This document shows positions 16,624-25,335 of a stretch of 38,069 nt of DNA, in pieces. Made by a program: the position numbers and the translations under genes. The first letter of the stretch is position 1. Each line of letters starts with the position of its first letter. The stretch comes from Dyella_B sp035277725. Lineage in GTDB: Bacteria > Pseudomonadota > Gammaproteobacteria > Xanthomonadales > Rhodanobacteraceae. The notes under the pieces are model-generated. The model was not told the DNA's origin. It saw only the letters and a program-made list of their open reading frames with translations, and did not search any database. The stretch covers positions 1 to 38,069 of the forward strand of contig NZ_DATEJY010000114.1 in assembly GCF_035277725.1 (NCBI RefSeq), read 5' to 3'.

Positions 16624-17496
16624 TTAATACGACTTGGCGACTTCGCGCACGACCTTCGCCAGGCTGGGGTCCTGCATCGCCATATGCATGGTGGCGCGCA
16701 CCAGGCCGGCTTTGTTGCCGCAATCAAAACGCGTGCCTTCGAAGCGATAGGCCAATACCTTGCCCTGCTCCGTCAGCAATGCCTCGATCGCGTCGGTGAG
16801 CTGGATTTCGCCACCAGCGCCCGGGGTGGTCTGTTCCAGCAACTGGAAGATGCGGCCGGGCAAGACATAACGACCGACCACGGCGAGGTTGGACGGCGCA
16901 TCCGCCGGCTTGGGCTTTTCGACCATGTAGCGGATACGCGCGCTGCGCTCGTTGACCGGTTCGGCGTCGACGATGCCGTATTTGTCGGTCTGGTCGTGCG
17001 GCACTTCTTCCACGGCGATGACGCCGGCGTTTTCGGTTTGGGCAAGCTCGGCCATCTGGCCCAGCGCGCCTTTGCCTTTGTTCCAGATCAGGTCGTCCGG
17101 CAGCACCACGCCGAACGGCTCATCGCCTACCACCGGCTTGGCGCACAGCACGGCATGGCCAAGGCCAAGCGCTTCGGGCTGGGTGACGAAGATGGCGCGC
17201 ACGTTGCGCGGCAGCGTGCCTTGAACCAGGGCGAGCAATTCATCCTTGCCCTTTTCCTGCAGCTTGGCCTCCAGTTCGTAGGCTTTGTCGAAATAGTCGG
17301 CGATGGCGTGCTTGTAGCGGTTGGTGACGAAGATCAGCGTATCGGCCCCGGCATCGACGGCTTCATCGACGGCGTACTGGATCAGGGGCTTATCCAGCAC
17401 CGGCAGCATTTCCTTGGCGACCACCTTGGTGGCCGGGAGAAAACGCGTGCCGAGGCCGGCCACCGGAAACACCACCTTGCGCAATGGTTTACTCAC
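16624..17496 (-). CDS. galU: UTP-glucose-1-phosphate uridylyltransferase
   Basis: A 290-residue nucleotidyltransferase that makes UDP-glucose from glucose-1-phosphate and UTP for exopolysaccharide and LPS sugars. The N-terminal nucleotide-binding motif is VFPVAGLGTRFLPATKVVAKEMLPV (about 9-33). Further family blocks are AVDEAVDAG, QPEALGLGHAVLCAKPVVGDEPFGVVLPDD and the C-terminal GTRFDCGNKAGLV. Length fits the family. The start codon is GTG (17494-17496), directly next to the TGA of the upstream CapD-like gene with no gap, so it is the last gene of the lapA-to-galU series and probably translationally coupled. Confidence 0.97.
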   Translation of the reverse strand: MSKPLRKVVFPVAGLGTRFLPATKVVAKEMLPVLDKPLIQYAVDEAVDAGADTLIFVTNRYKHAIADYFDKAYELEAKLQEKGKDELLALVQGTLPRNVRAIFVTQPEALGLGHAVLCAKPVVGDEPFGVVLPDDLIWNKGKGALGQMAELAQTENAGVIAVEEVPHDQTDKYGIVDAEPVNERSARIRYMVEKPKPADAPSNLAVVGRYVLPGRIFQLLEQTTPGAGGEIQLTDAIEALLTEQGKVLAYRFEGTRFDCGNKAGLVRATMHMAMQDPSLAKVVREVAKSY

Positions 17497-19392
17497 TCAC
17501 TTCTCTCCAATGTCGGTACGGCGTAGCGGAATCACGTTGCTCGGTTGGGCAACGTCGCTCCAGCTGAATGATGGAAGCAAACTGGATACGCACTGGCGCA
17601 GTTCGTCTTCATTGAAACTCTGTACGGCATGCGTGGCCTTGGCCATCTGCGCCTGCAGCAAGTCCCACGATACCGGCCGGTGCTGCGCTAGAAATATCTT
17701 GTTGTGTGTCGTCGCGCTGTAGTTTTCCAGCGGGTGAAATAGTTCTTCGAACAATTTTTCGCCCGAACGCAGGCCGGTGTAGACAATGGGGATTTCCGTG
17801 CCGGGCTTTTTGCCGGCAAGCCGGATCATCTGTTCGGCAAGATCGCGGATCTTCACCGGCTCGCCCATGTCCAGCGCGAAGATTTCACCGCCCTGCCCGA
17901 TCGCCGCCGCCTGCAGGATCAGCTGGGTGGCTTCCGGAATGGTCATGAAGTAGCGCGAGATTTCCGGATGCGTGACCGTGATGGGACCGCCGCCCTGGAT
18001 CTGCTGGCGGAACAAGGGCACCACGGAGCCGGCCGAATCCAGCACGTTGCCAAACCGCACGGTGATGAAGTGCGTGTTCGAATGCGCGTTGAGGTTCTGG
18101 CAATAGATTTCCGCGATGCGCTTGCACGCGCCCATCACGCTGGTCGGGTTGACGGCTTTGTCGGTGGAGATGAGCACGAAGCATTCCACACCGCTTTCGC
18201 TGGAAAGGTCGGCCACATTGCGTGTCGCCATCACGTTGTTACGCACCGCGGTACGCAGTTGCCCCTGCAGCATCGGCACATGTTTGTACGCAGCCGCGTG
18301 GAAAACCACTTGCGGTTTTGCTTCGGCAAATAGACGGCGCATCGCGATGGCATCGCCGCAATCGGCAAGCACGCTATTGAGCAGCAGCTCCGGATAGGCC
18401 GCACGCAATTCCTGCGAAATCTGATAGAGGTTGTATTCGCAGGATTCCACGATGGTGAGCGCTTGCACGCCCAGTCGCGCAACCTGGCGGCACAGCTCCG
18501 AACCAATCGAGCCACCGCCGCCGGTAACCAGCACGCTGCGGTTGGTCAGCGTTTCGCGGATGCGTGTCCAGTCCAGCTCGACGGCATCGCGGCCGAGCAG
18601 ATCTTCGATCGATACTTCCTTGATCTGGTTGAACTGGGCACGACCGGCGACAACGTCTTCGAGCTTGGGCACCGTGCGATAAGGCAAGCCGGTGCGGTCG
18701 CACAGCTCGACCACCTGGCGCATCTGCCGCGCACTGGCACCCGGCAAGGCGATCAGCAGCATTTGCACGGCGGCTTCTTTCGCCACATCCGGCAGTTGCT
18801 CCAGCGAACCCAGCACCGGCTTGCCGTTGATGCGCGCACCGCGCAACGAACGCCGGTCGTCCACGAAACCGACCACCATGAAACGCGTATCACGATGCAG
18901 ATCGCGCGACAGCGCTTCACCGGCACTATCGGCACCGACGATCAGCACGCGCTGCGTCTTGGCATTCATGAAAAGATCGATGCGGCTGTCCTTCCAGAAG
19001 CGATAGGCCAGACGCGGCGTACCAAGGAACAGCGCCAGCACGAAGGGATACAGCAGCAACACCGACCGCGGTACACCGTCCAGACGTCCATACAGGAACA
19101 GCGAAACACCGATCGCCACCGTACCGACGATGGCCGCGCGCAGGATGTTCCACAGATCCGGCAGGCTGGCGAAACGCCACACGCCTTTGTAAAGGCCGGT
19201 CCACGCGTAAACCATGCCCTGCACGGCGAGCACGATCGGAAATTCATACGGTTCGAAAGCGATGAGCAGCTTCGGATCAAGCGCGTAGCGCAATTCCTTG
19301 GCGACCCACCAGGCGATGGCCGTAACGAGCAGGTCATGCAGAACTACTGCCGCCCGCGGATGAACTGTGCCGACCCATTTACGTATGGACAT
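17497..19392 (-). CDS. CapD/WbpM-like nucleotide-sugar 4,6-dehydratase
   Basis: A 631-residue inner-membrane protein. About four transmembrane helices fill the first 130 residues, then a CoA-binding-like Rossmann region (RVLIVGADSAGEAL, about 148-161) and a second, catalytic Rossmann domain beginning SVLVTGGGGSIGSELCRQV (about 283-301). The extended-SDR active region reads STDKAVNPTSVMGACKR, where the usual Tyr is replaced by Met as in the large WbpM/PglF dehydratases. It most likely converts UDP-GlcNAc to the 4-keto-6-deoxy sugar used for O-antigen, capsule or glycan building. Its first 14 bases overlap the WecA-like gene and its stop abuts galU. Confidence 0.92.
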   Translation of the reverse strand: MSIRKWVGTVHPRAAVVLHDLLVTAIAWWVAKELRYALDPKLLIAFEPYEFPIVLAVQGMVYAWTGLYKGVWRFASLPDLWNILRAAIVGTVAIGVSLFLYGRLDGVPRSVLLLYPFVLALFLGTPRLAYRFWKDSRIDLFMNAKTQRVLIVGADSAGEALSRDLHRDTRFMVVGFVDDRRSLRGARINGKPVLGSLEQLPDVAKEAAVQMLLIALPGASARQMRQVVELCDRTGLPYRTVPKLEDVVAGRAQFNQIKEVSIEDLLGRDAVELDWTRIRETLTNRSVLVTGGGGSIGSELCRQVARLGVQALTIVESCEYNLYQISQELRAAYPELLLNSVLADCGDAIAMRRLFAEAKPQVVFHAAAYKHVPMLQGQLRTAVRNNVMATRNVADLSSESGVECFVLISTDKAVNPTSVMGACKRIAEIYCQNLNAHSNTHFITVRFGNVLDSAGSVVPLFRQQIQGGGPITVTHPEISRYFMTIPEATQLILQAAAIGQGGEIFALDMGEPVKIRDLAEQMIRLAGKKPGTEIPIVYTGLRSGEKLFEELFHPLENYSATTHNKIFLAQHRPVSWDLLQAQMAKATHAVQSFNEDELRQCVSSLLPSFSWSDVAQPSNVIPLRRTDIGEK

Positions 19393-20425
19393 GACGAACC
19401 TTGTATCGATCCCGCTTGATCAGGCGACGCTTGGCTTGAACCCAAACGACCGCCGCGATCGCATAAGTGACGACGCAGGCCAAAAGCCCGATCCCTGGTT
19501 TTTTGAACGCCAACGCGGCCAACGGTGCCGCGATCAGCAGATTCCACCCCAGATACCATGCTGCACTTGCCGCATGCGTGTGGCCCCTGCGCACAATCCA
19601 TTGATACAGATGTTCGCGGTGCGCAGCATACCAGCGCTTGCCTGCCAGCATACGGGTGAGCAGCGTAAGGCTGGCATCCGTCACGAAAGCTGAACTGAGA
19701 ATCAGGGCCGGCCACACCAGTGGCCAATACAGGCGCCATAACATGGCAGTCAGCGCAAAAAGCAGCAGGCCGATGGTGCCGCTTCCCACGTCACCCATGA
19801 AAATGCGCGCCGGCGAGCGGTTGTAGTACCAAAAGCCCAGGCAAGCCGCCGCCACGCAAGCGGCAGCACCCGCAAGCGCGGGCTGGTCCATGCACCCCGC
19901 CAGCACGGCCAGGCCACAGGCTACGAACATGCCTTGCTGCGCAAGCAGACCGTCAATGCCGTCCATGAAGTTATGCAGGTTGATGCTCCACGTTCCACCC
20001 AGCACCCAGAGCGGTATCCACAGCCAGCCAAGGGGGCCACTGACCAACGCCGCTAAAAACAGGGCAACAGCGAATAATTGCACTCCAAAGCGTGGAAGAA
20101 CTGGCAAGGAATTGTGATCGTCCCACCAGCCGATCAAGGCAATCATCGCGGCTGCGATCAACAGCGTGATAGTCACGTGAAGCGGCCACGGCGATGAAGG
20201 TTGCAGCAGGCATATCGGCATCGTCAGCAGGGCCGCCACCACGATGCCGATGCCACCGCCGCGCGGCGTCGGTATGGTGTGCGAACGACGCTGCCCCGGC
20301 TGGTCAAGCATGCCGCGGCGATGGGCATAGACAATGGACGCGCGCACCACGCCCAGCGCAACTAGCAAGGCAAAGACAATGGCGAGCGCGATCGGGGCAA
20401 AACCAGCCGCCATCGCGTCACTCAT
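19379..20425 (-). CDS. undecaprenyl-phosphate sugar-1-phosphate transferase (WecA/WbpL family)
   Basis: A 348-residue polytopic membrane enzyme of the GT4/MraY-like family that transfers a GlcNAc- or similar sugar-1-phosphate to undecaprenyl phosphate, starting O-antigen or exopolysaccharide units. Visible motifs are the cytoplasmic DD pair in GWWDDHNSLP (about 99-108), NLHNFMDGIDGLLAQQG (about 149-165) and FMGDVGSGTIGLL, followed by a basic loop AGKRWYAAHREHLYQ near 265-279 typical of WecA/WbpL. About ten hydrophobic helices are evident. It overlaps lapB by 8 bases and the CapD-like gene by 14, so the genes are tightly coupled. Whether it uses GlcNAc or FucNAc cannot be decided here. Confidence 0.92.
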   Translation of the reverse strand: MSDAMAAGFAPIALAIVFALLVALGVVRASIVYAHRRGMLDQPGQRRSHTIPTPRGGGIGIVVAALLTMPICLLQPSSPWPLHVTITLLIAAAMIALIGWWDDHNSLPVLPRFGVQLFAVALFLAALVSGPLGWLWIPLWVLGGTWSINLHNFMDGIDGLLAQQGMFVACGLAVLAGCMDQPALAGAAACVAAACLGFWYYNRSPARIFMGDVGSGTIGLLLFALTAMLWRLYWPLVWPALILSSAFVTDASLTLLTRMLAGKRWYAAHREHLYQWIVRRGHTHAASAAWYLGWNLLIAAPLAALAFKKPGIGLLACVVTYAIAAVVWVQAKRRLIKRDRYKVRHVHT

Positions 20426-21593
20426 TGGCCACCCCGTGAATGGGGCGAATCGTGCTCCAGCCTTTGCAGCTCGGGCACTGCCAGTGATGCGCCTTGGTGC
20501 CGAAGCCGCAATGGCTGCAGCGATACATCGCTTGGCCTTCGAGCAGCTTGCGCGTGAGGTCGCGCAGAATCAGAAAGTTCTCGCGCGCCTCGCCTTCGAT
20601 CTTGTCCATGGTCGCATCGATCAAAGCCATCAGCCCGCGCACGGAAGGACGTTGGCGCAATTGCGACGTAAGGAAATCGATCGCGGGCTTTTCGCCATCG
20701 CGCTGCTGGTACAGATGCGTCAGTGCAAGCACGGGCGAGATGCCGTGATAGCGCGCAAGGATGTCGCGCAGGAAACGTTCCGCGCGTTCCATCTGCGCGG
20801 AGCGCGCGTAGCTGTCGAGCAAGGGCGGCAGGATTTCCGGCACAAAGGCGATATCTGCTTCGACGGCGCGTTCGTAGGCATCCACCGCCTCGGCATGCTG
20901 CCCTTCTTCCGCATGCAGGCGTCCCGTCAGCATGAAGGCGCGCACGCAATTAGGCTGCGATGCAAAAGCTTGCTGCAGATATTCCCGCGCCTCGGCACGC
21001 GCACCATGCTGGCGCGATTGCTCGGCCAGTTCGCAGTAGAACTGCGCGATGGTGGTGCCCTCTTCTTCGCGGGTCATGGTTTCCAGGCGGCGCGCGTGTT
21101 CGATGGCTTTGTGCCAGTCGCGCTCGTGCTGGTAGATCGCGATGAGATGGCGCAACGCCGAGGGCGCATGTGCGTTCATCGCCACCAGATCCGAGAACAG
21201 CGCTTCGGCGCGGTCGAGCAGACCGGCGCGCATGTAGTCTTCGCCCAGCTCCAGCAAGGCCACGGTCTTCATCCCTTCCGAAAGACCGGGTCGGGAGACC
21301 AGATGTTGATGCAGACGGATGGCTCGATCCACTTCACCGCGACGCCTAAACAGGTTGCCTAACGCTAAGTGCGTTTCTACGGTGTCGCGGTTGTATTCGG
21401 CGAGCTTGAGGAACACCTCGATCGCCTTGTCCTGCTCCTCGTTGAGCAGATAGTTCAGGCCGCGAAAGTAATCGGAGGAGAGCTCGCTGACCTGCACCCC
21501 GGAACGGCGCACCCCCGCGCGCCGCGCCGTCCACCATCCACTCAGGAAGGCTGCCGGTATAAGTAGCGCCAGCAGCGAATAGAAGATGCTCAT
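20418..21593 (-). CDS. lapB: lipopolysaccharide assembly protein LapB
   Basis: A 391-residue inner-membrane TPR protein (YciM), which in E. coli regulates LpxC turnover with FtsH and so balances LPS synthesis. An N-terminal anchor (MSIFYSLLALLIPAAFLSGWW) faces the cytoplasm, followed by TPR-type helices from about residue 40 to 330 and a C-terminal rubredoxin-like zinc knuckle CSHCGFG...WQCPSCKGW (about 357-376) with the expected four cysteines. Length matches E. coli LapB (389). It overlaps lapA by 4 bases (ATGA) and the WecA-like gene by 8, which places LPS control in one transcript with surface-sugar enzymes. Confidence 0.96.
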   Translation of the reverse strand: MSIFYSLLALLIPAAFLSGWWTARRAGVRRSGVQVSELSSDYFRGLNYLLNEEQDKAIEVFLKLAEYNRDTVETHLALGNLFRRRGEVDRAIRLHQHLVSRPGLSEGMKTVALLELGEDYMRAGLLDRAEALFSDLVAMNAHAPSALRHLIAIYQHERDWHKAIEHARRLETMTREEEGTTIAQFYCELAEQSRQHGARAEAREYLQQAFASQPNCVRAFMLTGRLHAEEGQHAEAVDAYERAVEADIAFVPEILPPLLDSYARSAQMERAERFLRDILARYHGISPVLALTHLYQQRDGEKPAIDFLTSQLRQRPSVRGLMALIDATMDKIEGEARENFLILRDLTRKLLEGQAMYRCSHCGFGTKAHHWQCPSCKGWSTIRPIHGVANE

Positions 21594-21850
21594 GATGCTT
21601 TGCTTGCCTTGGCGCCTTTGACCTTGGCCGCACGCCGCCGCTCACGGCGATGGCGCGTGGTGACGCCAAGCCATGCGGTCAGGCCGCCGAGAATCCAGCC
21701 CAGCGCGAGCATGGCCAGCAAGGCCGCGCCTTTCGGCACCTGGATACGCGCAAACGCGAGGTCGTAACCGACGAGGTCCGCATTGAGCGCCCCCAGGATC
21801 ACCCCCCCGGCGATGAACAGTAGCAACAGCAGCATGACGATCAATCGCAT
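21590..21850 (-). CDS. lapA: LapA-domain membrane protein
   Basis: An 86-residue protein with two transmembrane helices (residues about 3-24 and 41-62) and a very basic cytoplasmic tail (RHRRERRRAAKVKGAKASKAS). The motif between the helices, ALNADLVGYDLAFARIQVPKGAALLAMLALGWILGG, is that of LapA/YciS, the partner of LapB in LPS assembly. It sits in the conserved place between ihfB and lapB and overlaps lapB by 4 bases. Length is close to the E. coli protein (102) but a little shorter. Confidence 0.93.
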   Translation of the reverse strand: MRLIVMLLLLLFIAGGVILGALNADLVGYDLAFARIQVPKGAALLAMLALGWILGGLTAWLGVTTRHRRERRRAAKVKGAKASKAS

Positions 21851-21935
21851 CGTGCGACTTTACCCGATTGGCTGAACAGCTCACAGGGGAATGTGAAGAA
21901 GTGATTCAGTCGGATTCCCAACTTTTTCGCGGGGC

Positions 21936-21972
21936 AAAAGAAAAGGCAGGATCGGCTCGACGCCGCCTGCCT
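21936..21972 (-). terminator. intrinsic terminator after ihfB
   Basis: Read on the minus strand: AGGCAGG, CGGC, loop GTCGA, GCCG, a two-base bulge AT, CCTGCCT, then TTTCTTTT. The 7+4-bp stem and T-run form a plausible Rho-independent terminator 26 bases after the ihfB stop, separating ihfB from lapA. Confidence 0.75.
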
Positions 21973-21997
21973 GTCGGAATAAGCATTTGCTGGAGGC

Positions 21998-22297
21998 TTA
22001 GCCGGCTTGCTGTTCCAGATGCAAGTTCACGCGTTCGCGCAATTCCTTGCCGGGTTTGAAATGCGGAACGTGCTTGCCGGGCAAGGCAACCGCTTCACCC
22101 GTCTTGGGATTGCGGCCCATGCGCGGCGGCCGATAATGCAGCGCGAAGCTGCCGAAGCCGCGTATTTCGATGCGTTCCCCGCTCGACAACGCCTGGCTCA
22201 TCTGCTCGATGACGTTCTTGACTGCCAGCTCGACGTCGCTGAACGCAAGATGGGTTTGACGCCTCGCCAGCGCCTCAATCAGCTCGGATTTGGTCAT
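21998..22297 (-). CDS. ihfB: integration host factor subunit beta
   Basis: A 99-residue DNA-bending protein of the HU/IHF family. It begins MTKSELIEALARRQTHL and has the beta-arm region IEIRGFGSFALHYRPPRMGRNPKTGEAVALPGKHVPHFKPGKELRERV with the Pro-tip (RNPKTG) that intercalates DNA. Lack of the alpha-subunit features and the position just after rpsA identify the beta subunit. It pairs with IhfA, encoded elsewhere, to bend DNA at promoters and recombination sites. The start at 22297 gives the expected family N-terminus. Confidence 0.97.
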   Translation of the reverse strand: MTKSELIEALARRQTHLAFSDVELAVKNVIEQMSQALSSGERIEIRGFGSFALHYRPPRMGRNPKTGEAVALPGKHVPHFKPGKELRERVNLHLEQQAG

Positions 22298-22326
22298 GGG
22301 TCCCCAATGTCCGTGACGTGGAATGA

Positions 22327-22353
22327 ATCGGGGCGGCGCAACACCGCCCCGAT
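22327..22353 (-). promoter_or_regulatory. hairpin in the rpsA-ihfB gap
   Basis: A perfect 10-bp stem ATCGGGGCGG / CCGCCCCGAT with a 7-base loop between rpsA and ihfB. No T-run follows on the minus strand, so it is more likely an attenuator, RNA-processing site or 3' stabiliser for the abundant rpsA message than a full terminator. Confidence 0.6.
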
Positions 22354-22365
22354 GCAGGCACTACA

Positions 22366-24039
22366 TCAATCAGCCTTGTTGAGCTGCTCCTTGAGCAGCG
22401 CACCAAGCTTGGTCGTGCCACCCGACGCGGACGAGTATTCGGCCATGGCGTCTTGCAGCTCTTCCTCATCCTTGGCGCGGATCGAGAGCGACAGCTGACG
22501 GCCCTTGCGATCCATACCGGTGAACTTGGCTTCCACCTTGTCGCCCACCTTCAGATGCTGGGTAGCATCGTCGATGCGCTCCTTGGCGATGTCGCTGGCA
22601 CGGATATAGCCCTCGACGCCATCGCCCAGATCCACCACGGCACCCTTGGCGTCCACTTCCTTCACCGTGCCGGTGACGATCGCGCCACGCTGATGGACGG
22701 CCATGAAGTGACCGAACGGATCTTGCTCCATCTGCTTGATGCCGAGCGAGATGCGCTCGCGCTCCGGATCCACGGCCAGCACCACGGCTTCGATCTCGTC
22801 GCCCTTCTTGAAGTTGCGCACGAGGTCTTCGCCGGAAGCCTGCCAGGAGATGTCGGACAGGTGCACCAGACCGTCGATGCCGCCGTCCAGGCCGATGAAG
22901 ATGCCGAAATCGGTGATCGACTTGATCTGGCCGGACACCTTGTCGTTTTTCTTGTGGGTGGCGGCGAAAGCTTCCCACGGGTTCGAGCGGGTCTGCTTGA
23001 TGCCCAGCGAGATGCGGCGACGCTCTTCATCCACGTCCAGCACCATCACTTCGGTCTCGTCGCCAACCTGCACCACCTTGGCCGGATTGACGTTCTTGTT
23101 GGTCCAATCCATTTCGGAGACGTGCACCAGGCCTTCCACGCCCGGCTCGATCTCGACGAAGCAGCCGTAATCGGTGACGTTGGAAACCTTGCCGAACAGG
23201 CGGCTGCCGACCGGATAACGGCGCGAGATGGCGACCCACGGATCGTCGCCCAACTGCTTCAGACCCAGCGACACGCGGTTGCGCTCGCGGTCGTACTTCA
23301 GCACGCGCACGTCGAGCTCGTCCCCGACGTTGACCACTTCGGACGGATGACGCACGCGCTTCCACGCCATGTCGGTGATGTGCAGCAGGCCGTCGATGCC
23401 GCCCAGATCCACGAACGCGCCGTAGTCGGTGAGGTTCTTGACCGTACCCTTCACCACTGCGCCTTCGGTCAGGCGTTCCAGCAGCTTCTCGCGCTCCTCG
23501 GAGAACTCGGTCTCGACGACGGCGCGGCGGCTGACAACGACGTTGTTGCGCTTGCGGTCCAGCTTGATGATCTTGAATTCGAGATCCTTGCCTTCCAGGT
23601 ACACCGGATCGCGTACCGGACGCACGTCGACCAGCGAACCCGGCAGGAACGCGCGAACGTCCTTGATATCGACGGTGAAACCGCCCTTGACCTTGCCGGA
23701 GATCTTGCCGGTGATGGTCTCTTCCTTGTCGAAGGCCTGCTCGAGGTCGTCCCACACCATGGAACGCTTGGCCTTCTCGCGGGAGAGCTTGGTCTCGCCG
23801 AAGCCGTCTTCCAGTGCGTCGAGGGCTACCTTCACCTCGTCGCCCACGCGTACTTCCAACTCGCCGTTCTCGCTCTTGAACTGCTCGATCGGAACGATGC
23901 CTTCGCTCTTGAGGCCAGCGTTGATCACGACGACGTCGTTGCGGATTTCGACAACGATGCCGGTGACGATGGCACCCGGCTTCAGCTTAGAAATGGCCTG
24001 TTGGCTCTGTTCAAACAGCTCGGCAAAACTTTCAGTCAT
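22366..24039 (-). CDS. rpsA: 30S ribosomal protein S1
   Basis: Starts MTESFAELFEQSQQAISKLKPGAIVTG and is 557 residues, the same length as E. coli S1. Six S1-type OB domains in tandem are visible, each with the pattern G-x-V-x(5)DYGAFV/I-D/E-L-G-x(3)G-L-H-I/V-S/T-D (for example TDYGAFVDLGGIDGLLHITDM, TDYGCFVEIEPGVEGLVHVSEM, TDFGIFIGLDGGIDGLVHLSDI). It binds mRNA on the small subunit and helps initiation on structured leaders. An upstream in-frame codon at 24114 would add 25 unrelated residues, so 24039 is used. It lies between cmk and ihfB, as in many gammaproteobacteria. Confidence 0.98.
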   Translation of the reverse strand: MTESFAELFEQSQQAISKLKPGAIVTGIVVEIRNDVVVINAGLKSEGIVPIEQFKSENGELEVRVGDEVKVALDALEDGFGETKLSREKAKRSMVWDDLEQAFDKEETITGKISGKVKGGFTVDIKDVRAFLPGSLVDVRPVRDPVYLEGKDLEFKIIKLDRKRNNVVVSRRAVVETEFSEEREKLLERLTEGAVVKGTVKNLTDYGAFVDLGGIDGLLHITDMAWKRVRHPSEVVNVGDELDVRVLKYDRERNRVSLGLKQLGDDPWVAISRRYPVGSRLFGKVSNVTDYGCFVEIEPGVEGLVHVSEMDWTNKNVNPAKVVQVGDETEVMVLDVDEERRRISLGIKQTRSNPWEAFAATHKKNDKVSGQIKSITDFGIFIGLDGGIDGLVHLSDISWQASGEDLVRNFKKGDEIEAVVLAVDPERERISLGIKQMEQDPFGHFMAVHQRGAIVTGTVKEVDAKGAVVDLGDGVEGYIRASDIAKERIDDATQHLKVGDKVEAKFTGMDRKGRQLSLSIRAKDEEELQDAMAEYSSASGGTTKLGALLKEQLNKAD

Positions 24040-24201
24040 GTTGATTCCAAAATAAGAAAAGGCCCTCACCCCACTGCGCGCCGTCGGAGTAATTGCGCAG
24101 ATGGGCAGGCCCACCGGTTATGGGTGATCGGGACGCTCCCTCACACCGTTGACCCAAAACTTCATGCCGCGACATGAAGCGCCAATGCCGCCGCAATCCG
24201 G

Positions 24202-24882
24202 TTACGGATTCACGACGGCCAAAACTTTAGCGACCACATCCTCGATCCCCATGCCGGTGGTATCCACCAACACCGCATCGCGGGCGGGTTTCAGCGGTGC
24301 CACGGCTCGCGATGCATCGCGGGTGTCACGCGCCTCAATTTCGCTCTGAAGGGTGGCAAGTGTAACGCTGAGCCCCTTTTCCTTCAACTGCTTATAGCGT
24401 CTTTTTGCCCTTTCGGCGGCGCTGGCGGTGAGGAATACCTTGTAGAGCGCATCGGGAAAGATCACCGTGCCCATGTCGCGTCCGTCTGCCACCAGGCCAG
24501 GCGACTTGCGGAAGCTCAGCTGCAGATCGACCAGCGCTTTGCGCACCGAAGGAATCGAAGCAATGGCCGAAGCCGCGGCGCCGGCGGTCTCCGTACGCAG
24601 CTCGTCTGTGGCATCGTGCCCATTGACGATCACGCGCGTTTCGCCATCATGTGGCGCCGCACGAAACTGGATCTTCGTGGTTTGCGCGCAACGGGTGACG
24701 GCCTCGGCGTCGGAGAGATCCAACCCTGCGGCCCCGGCGGCGTAACCAACCGCCCGGTAGAGCGCCCCGGAATCCAGCAATCGCCAGCCCAGGTGCTCGG
24801 CCACCAGCCGGCTGATCGTGCCTTTGCCTGATCCAGAAGGTCCGTCGATGGTAAGTACGGGCACGGACTGGCGTGTTGGCAT
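24202..24882 (-). CDS. cmk: cytidylate kinase
   Basis: A 226-residue (d)CMP kinase that phosphorylates CMP and dCMP with ATP. The P-loop GPSGSGKGTISR lies at residues 14-25, followed by LLDSGALYRAVGYAA (nucleoside-binding), GRDMGTVIFPDA (about 130-141) and the lid with AAERAKRRYKQL. Length matches E. coli Cmk (227). A GTG six codons upstream (24900) is also possible; ATG at 24882 is preferred because it gives the family N-terminus. It is the first gene of the cmk-rpsA-ihfB set and is divergent from the acyl-CoA-binding protein gene, with the 108-base gap holding both promoters. Confidence 0.96.
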   Translation of the reverse strand: MPTRQSVPVLTIDGPSGSGKGTISRLVAEHLGWRLLDSGALYRAVGYAAGAAGLDLSDAEAVTRCAQTTKIQFRAAPHDGETRVIVNGHDATDELRTETAGAAASAIASIPSVRKALVDLQLSFRKSPGLVADGRDMGTVIFPDALYKVFLTASAAERAKRRYKQLKEKGLSVTLATLQSEIEARDTRDASRAVAPLKPARDAVLVDTTGMGIEDVVAKVLAVVNP

Positions 24883-24990
24883 GGACGGACCTGATGGCAC
24901 GGGAAGTGCTTAGCTTATCGTGTTTACAGGGGTGCCAGGCGCATGCTTTCCAGTTCCTCATCGACCGTATCCGGGTTTCAGCCCGCTTCC

Positions 24991-25251
24991 ATGAACGACC
25001 TCCACCACCAGTTCCATCAGGCCGCCGACGATCTACGGCACCGCAAGGAACGGCCCGACAACGACACGCTGCTCTCGCTTTATGGGCTCTATAAGCAGGC
25101 CCTTGAAGGCGACGTGCACGACTGCCAGCCCACCAGCTTCTTCGACTTCATCGGTACCGCCAAACAGGAAGCCTGGTCGCGCTTGAAAGGCATGCCGCAA
25201 GACGAGGCGATGCGCCAATACGTGGAACTGGTACAACAATTGCTCGACTGA
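24991..25251 (+). CDS. acyl-CoA-binding protein
   Basis: An 86-residue ACBP, the typical length for the four-helix family. Recognisable blocks are FHQAADDLRHRKERPDNDTLLSLYGLYKQALEGDV and FDFIGTAKQEAWSRLKGMPQDEAMRQYVELVQQLL; the YGLYKQA and AKxxAW-x-LKGM segments contain the Tyr, Lys and Trp residues that hold the CoA headgroup. It buffers and carries long-chain acyl-CoA in the cytoplasm. Its place just before fadH fits a role in unsaturated fatty acid degradation. A frame open from 24943 would add 16 residues; the ATG at 24991 gives the normal family start. Confidence 0.95.
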   Translation: MNDLHHQFHQAADDLRHRKERPDNDTLLSLYGLYKQALEGDVHDCQPTSFFDFIGTAKQEAWSRLKGMPQDEAMRQYVELVQQLLD

Positions 25252-25335
25252 AGCGGCGCCTGCCGCGCCTGGGCCACTTGCGCCCACTCACAATAGCGGG
25301 CACATTCATACGATCGTTTGAATAACGGTCGCCGC